Assembly: GCF_014529535.1 (NCBI RefSeq)
Contig: NW_023503608.1
Span: 6,932,501 to 6,996,500 of the forward strand
Length of the DNA stretch: 64,000 nt
Direction: 5' to 3'
Source of the DNA: Bradysia coprophila
Lineage: Eukaryota; Arthropoda; Insecta; Diptera; Sciaridae
Shown in pieces: positions 59,260 through 64,000 of the stretch. The position numbers and the translations under genes are program-made. The notes below the pieces were generated by a model. That model made no database searches, was not told the DNA's origin, and saw only the letters and a program-made list of their open reading frames with translations. Numbering within the stretch: the stretch's first letter is position 1; every line of letters starts with the position of its first letter.

Positions 59260-60541
59260 ATGTTCCGAATATTAAAATTGGTATTACTGGCCGCAGCGAC
59301 GAACTGTGCACCAGCCACATTTCTGCCGTTTGCAGCACCATTCGCTCAGCCATATTTCTTCATTGGACCACAACCTCAAAGTCACTTTCAATATCAACCA
59401 TTGCTGAAAATTCAACAACCAGCAGTACCAGCTGCTAAGTAAGAGACTACTTTAATTGAATTTGACTTCTGGTTTTGAAATCATTACGTTTTTACATTCT
59501 TCAGAATCGATTCACCGAAAAATCAATATATTTTCTTGTATCCAAATGCACCACAATTTCCCCTAGTGGCATTGAGACAAGAAGAAGGTAATACTCCGGA
59601 TTTCTTCCAGCAAATAAACAATTGGTGGAATGACTTTCAATCGGGCTTAACGCAAAGTGAGTTAAGTGATGAATGGAATCATTCTCGCTTATATCCCCAT
59701 TTAATTTTACTTTCTTTTTGTTCTTTATTGAAATAGATCCATCTGGAGAACAGCCTGCTGAACCAGCGCCAGGGAACACGGAAGGTAAAATGGAAATGGC
59801 CATGGCAGAGAAAAACATGGGGAACATGCAATCGTTATTGCCTGCCTCAACAATGTCGTTGAACATGAACAAGCAACGTTTTTACTTAATAAACAGTCTG
59901 CCACAATTTTACGCACCACTTCCTGCAGCTACCATAGCCAATCCTATCCTTACGATCCAACCACTTAAAGCACGTTCCGCGATTGATTCAATTCCAGCCG
60001 AAAATGAGCAAGTTGAACAAATTCGTGCCCAGGATGTGGAGTCTGTTCAGCAGCCAGCTGTAGTGCAACCTATCCCACAAATACAACTCCGCAGTAATAT
60101 TGTCGAGCCATTACAACGTCTAGAAATTAACCAGCCACAGGTACCGGTCGTTGACAATGAACCCGTTCCAGAGATGGCTTCCGAACAAATAGCTAGATTT
60201 TTGGAAGAAGCTGCTCCAAATACCGTAAAGATTAATGAGAACGAATCCAATCAATTACGAGCTGGGGAACCTTTGGAAGATATGACGAGTACTGCGCTAG
60301 CAAATCCGTCTGGAATTGCTATATCAGGTATATCTTTATAATTGAGAACGTTAACACAGTTCTAAGGCTCATGATTTCTTGTACAGGTAAAGGAGGACTG
60401 TCATCTTCGTCACCGGTAGCTACTGCCGTCACCGGTGAAAGTGGAACGGCTCAAGCATCACCAACTGCCATTTCATTGTCGGGAAATTTCGAAAACGAGG
60501 AAATGAAATTGAAACAAACGGAACCATTTGCTCCGCTTTAA
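59260..60541 (+). CDS. Secreted DUF4774-like protein (gene 4; 4 exons, 358 aa)
   Basis: Exons 59260-59438, 59505-59656, 59737-60327 and 60387-60541; 1077 nt, phases consistent. The chosen ATG gives a signal peptide (MFRILKLVLLAAATNCAPA); an in-frame ATG at 59203 would push it inward. The mature protein starts Phe/Pro/Gln-rich (FLPFAAPFAQPYFFIGPQP), then WWNDFQSGL, a Met-rich block (KMEMAMAEKNMGNMQ), and a long Glu/Val/Pro/Gln-rich stretch with IARFLEEAA. The C-terminal repeat region crosses the last intron: NPSGIAISGKGGLSSSSPVA, TAVTGESGTAQASPTAISLS. This is the same Gly/Ala/Ser pattern as in genes 1-3, so it belongs to the DUF4774-like set. No membrane anchor. AATAAA at 60914. Confidence 0.88.
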
Positions 60542-61701
60542 GACTGATTAGCTTATGTTGTTTGTAAGACTGCTCTTGTGATCTCCTTGCTGTCCCGTTT
60601 CATTTCATTGCAAGAAACTAGATTCTGGTTTCTTATTACTTTTGTTTTTTTTTTAGTAATTTCAGGTAAAATGGTGTTGGGTAAAATTCATTTTTAGTTT
60701 TTAATTGAAAGAGTAACAAATTCTGCTAAACACAGGGCCGGATGATGTTTCCGTTTTACGTAGCTACAAACGGTCATCACTATCCATTTAGTTTCTTAGT
60801 TTCGCTTTTTTTTAAAACATCATCTCATCAACAAAAAAAATCATTCCACTCATAAAAATGTTATCATCTTCATTACCACTATAACAATGTAAAGAAAAAC
60901 AACAAAAAAATACAATAAAATCAAAATGAAAAGAAAATAATTGGAGAAATATGTTTTATTAACCTACACGGAAACGATCCTCAATAAATTGATTTGGTGT
61001 CACTTGGCAGTGTCGTATAGAGCATTTCACAGATAGCAAACATATGAATCAGCTTCGTCTTTTGATAGTAATAGTACATTACTGCTATAAGGCTGTAAAT
61101 AAGGGACGTGTACGTATACGAGCGTTTGCGCAAGTGATTTATCAGTGGTTGGACTAAGCCTAATCCGTCCTTTACTTCTATATACTCAGTGAAGAGTATA
61201 CCCGCAGTATAACTGTATAACCACAGCGAGCTGGCGTTCCTCATCTTCATTACACAGCTGAAATGCATATCAAGATAGCTTCATTTTAAAACAAAATAAA
61301 ATAAATTAGGAACAGACAGAGTTTAAACACTCTTCCCTTGCCCTGGACTCACGTTAAGTGAATGAATTGAGAAAAAGAAGGCTGTTTCGACCTCGAGAAC
61401 TAGCGGCGGTCCAAAAGCTAGAGTGGGCTGACTATTTTCAGTCGTTTCCGCTAGCCTCTTACACAAGACAGCAGTAAATCTTTCAATTGAACTATAGAAA
61501 GTTAGAAAGTTTACATAAGTAATTGCCATCTGCTGATGGAAAATCTGGCTTCAAAGCTACTCTGAAACATTCCCAAAAACGTAGCACCAAAATAAGAGAA
61601 AAAATTCACACAACAAAACCACTCAAACAACAACAAAACAGAACACATACCAGAATACATATTACTGTTTTTGAGAGATTCTCGAGAGAGATCTATTTTC
61701 T
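60542..61701. other. Intergenic, no gene seen
   Basis: Contains the gene 4 poly(A) signal at 60914-60919. No recognisable coding sequence in the rest. Confidence 0.45.
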
Positions 61702-61840
61702 TAATCTGTCACATGCAGCTATTTATCTGTTATCGATAACGACGACGAAAATCATGACAATACCAATGGTCCTTTATATAGTAAAATGCATGTTTCAAAA
61801 ATAGAAGATTTCAAATTAACAGATAAAAAATACGTTGGGC
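61702..61840 (+). repeat. Dispersed repeat with TTATCGATAACGAC core (copy 3)
   Basis: AATCTGTCACATGCAGCTAT, CTGTTATCGATAACGACGAC, then TGGTCCTTTATATAGTAAAA. It is closest to copy 1 at 41487. A degraded fourth copy appears at 63732-63815 (CTGTTATCGACTAGGAC, TTTTATATAGATAAATGTAT). Confidence 0.7.
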
Positions 61841-61913
61841 GATGGATTACTTCGACTCGACCCGGGCTGCTAGGACTTCAAATTCGATCAAATTTGAAGA
61901 GTGATTGTTTACA

Positions 61914-62150
61914 ATGAAAATTATGATTCTTTGTGCTCTTGTCTATTTCAATTCTCGGTTGGCACAAAGCATGATGTGTTACACGTATTGTAATGAGATT
62001 TTTTCAGCACACGACCCAATTTTCCTTACTCGCTCCGCTCGTACAACACAACATACTATTTTCGCAATAAAGGCAATGGAAAGTCCTACTTTTCGTCACT
62101 TGTTGCGAAAGGATATTAGTAACACTTGTCATAGCTGCTTTGTTACGTAA
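61914..62150 (+). CDS. Candidate small secreted protein, 78 aa, unknown
   Basis: ATG at 61914 gives a hydrophobic start (MKIMILCALVYFNSRLAQS) that looks like a signal peptide, followed by MMCYTYCNEIF and a tail with two more cysteines (CHSC). Four cysteines in a short secreted product would suit a small extracellular peptide or the first exon of a Ly6-like gene, but no family is recognised. It starts about 75 bases after a dispersed repeat, and its middle (CGCTCCGCTCG) resembles transposon-end sequence, so it may be chance. Confidence 0.3.
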   Translation: MKIMILCALVYFNSRLAQSMMCYTYCNEIFSAHDPIFLTRSARTTQHTIFAIKAMESPTFRHLLRKDISNTCHSCFVT

Positions 62151-63871
62151 TTTAGTTAAACGACGACTTCCACAACTACCCTATGTACGTATGACCAGAA
62201 TACAATAGATTATATTAAAAAACAATAAACAGGTGAGACTACTTTTCAACATTAATTTCATTAACTTCAGTAACGGCGAAAAATTGTCTTACAAAACTTA
62301 GTATGAACCCTAGGGCTAGCGGTAGACTATAACCCGAAAAAATAATAACGAAATTTCTGGGTGTTTCGAACTCGACTGTGAGTTTAGAAATCATTGTAAG
62401 CCCTCTTACTTTAAGCATATTCTTAGACTAACTAAGACAACAACCTAAAAATTCTTAAACAAGTCAAATCTAGTCTAGTCGCGTAAAAAAAAAAAAAATG
62501 CAAAATTGTTCAAGAAATGTCAGGGATTTCAAAAAATTTGGGAAATTTCGAGTGCATTTTCGATTTGAAATTTTTCGAAGAATAACCTTAAGTCAAGGTA
62601 ATTAGTGAATGAATTTCTTTTGTGATTTGTTTGATTAAATTAAATTCGATTTTAACATGTTGTTATTACCGAGAATTACAACAAAGTCTCAGCAGTAATT
62701 ATTTTCGACAAATAGTAAAAGTATCCGCTCTGCACTCACTAATTATGGAATATTTCATTTATCTCGTACTTTAAAATCTAGAAATAAATTGAAGCACAAC
62801 TACAAAGTTCGTCTGAAGCTGAATTTTTATTTTATTTCCATTACTTTTGCTTTACACGAATCCCGTCGCCATGAAGACAAATCAAGTTACATTGGATATA
62901 AAATTAAATAACATCAGCAGCGTAATAATTAGTTTGAATAAATTAAAAATAAATGATTACCGTTATACACAAGCACATCTTTTCTATTTAATTCTGTCAT
63001 CAATATGTGCAAATAGAGGCGATCATCACTTTAAAATAGACAATGTTAGAGGAAAGATCAACTTCACTCTATACATTTCTTTTCAAAATTTTATTAACCG
63101 ACAAGTGATTGCTTGAAGAGTTTTCCAATCAATTTTTACTTAATTTAAAATTGTTCTATTGGTTTATTGTTGGAAATTCATTCGTGCTTGAAGTATATGC
63201 ATTTATATTCGTGGTCGATATTTGGACTGTTAATATTTGCTTTTGACCGAAAATTGCTGTTTACTTTGAAATTTTTGTCGATATTTACATTCACACAAAT
63301 CAATTTTGTATCAAGTCATTGTCAACAAAATTCTTGTAAATCAAATTCATTTTGGTGAATCATAGACATAACTGATAAACAAAGTGCGACATCTGCATTT
63401 GAATACATAGAAAAGTAAGTCAAGCTCTAAGATAAACGAACGGAACGGTGCAAAATTTTCGTGAATTAGTGAGATAAATGAGTCAAAAAGGTTATAAAAT
63501 TGAGTACTGGTAAGCTTTCAACTTTGTTCGACTTTGAATGCTATTTAGATCCACTGAACCAACCAGTCAGATACATTTTTGGCTCGTTATGATTTTCTGC
63601 TAGAAATAGTAGTTTTTGTACCATTTCTGGAAAAGATGATTTTTCCATCATCAGTCCTAAATTTTCAATACGAGCGGATTTTTCGGTAGCGACAATTAAA
63701 AGAAAACTTTGAAAAACTATCATGGGTGGTTGAATCATCTGTTATCGACTAGGACAAACAATCGTGACGTGGTTTTATATAGATAAATGTATGTTAAAGC
63801 TAACGAAGTAATAGATCTCGTAAATAATATTCGGATGGAAGTGGTATGTAGATTCGATTACACTCTCGGAA
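62151..63871. other. Intergenic, no gene seen
   Basis: AT-rich sequence without a recognised frame. A degraded TTATCGA repeat copy is at 63732-63815, and a CAGTCCTAAATTTTCAATACGAGCGGATTTT phrase at about 63650 resembles one at about 9903. Confidence 0.4.
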
Positions 63872-64000
63872 TTTTGAAAACCGACACATTTTCTGTTTTG
63901 TGATTTATTGGTTTTCTTGTGAATTTTGCATGTATTTTTATATGGAGAAATCAGAAACTCAAGTAAAACACATGAACAGAAAATGTGTCGGTTTTCAAAA
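63872..64000. mobile_element. Palindromic MITE with 26-bp perfect ends, reaching the window edge
   Basis: TTTTGAAAACCGACACATTTTCTGTT at 63872 pairs perfectly with AACAGAAAATGTGTCGGTTTTCAAAA ending at 64000. The interior is about 75 bases of AT-rich DNA. The element may extend beyond the window, so the target-site duplication cannot be checked. Confidence 0.8.

Overview
This is a eukaryotic, AT-rich genomic window with GT-AG introns, many only 60-80 nt long, and clear insect gene families: an RR-1 cuticle protein, Polycomb, Melted, tandem M1 aminopeptidases and DUF4774-type secreted proteins. It is most likely from a fly, and the compact introns together with dense MITE-like repeats suggest a nematoceran. 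Species cannot be assigned from the sequence alone.

Layout. 1-840: tail of an upstream tandem duplicate of the first gene. 841-5273 (+): secreted M1 aminopeptidase, 12 exons, 914 aa. 6068-6343: long foldback repeat. 6805-7908 (-): membrane-anchored short-chain dehydrogenase (DHRS7-like). 8650-9115: LINE 3' end and twin hairpins. 10358-11501 (+): Polycomb. 11502-16926: repeat-rich, with a LINE reverse-transcriptase tail at about 14005-14930. 16927-18262 (+): RR-1 cuticle protein. 20150-21175: minisatellite, GACG microsatellite and hairpin, resembling a Helentron-associated element. 21470-28584 (-): melted, rebuilt as 15 coding exons encoding 1033 aa, with an OSCP1 homologue on the opposite strand inside one intron (23145-24230). 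28585-34792: repeats, including a hAT-type MITE with a perfect 8-bp target-site duplication. 34793-36765 (-): acyl-CoA-binding protein, whose long first intron carries a second MITE. 43477-60541 (+): a cluster of four genes or terminal-exon units ending in Gly/Ala-rich GPGGxA (DUF4774-like) repeats. 60542-64000: no confident gene.

The exon models come from reading splice sites and protein continuity by eye. For the aminopeptidase, DHRS7-like gene, Polycomb, cuticle protein, Melted, OSCP1, ACBP and three of the four DUF4774 genes, the summed exon lengths are a multiple of three and the phases agree at every junction. Exon 1 of the third DUF4774 gene uses a weak donor and is tentative. The second DUF4774 unit lacks a visible start.

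The genes do not form an operon-like pathway. The most biologically interesting points are the DUF4774 cluster, the aminopeptidase that keeps its zinc site but lacks the usual catalytic tyrosine, the OSCP1 gene nested in melted with a frame-neutral intron, and several intact MITEs with recognisable ends.
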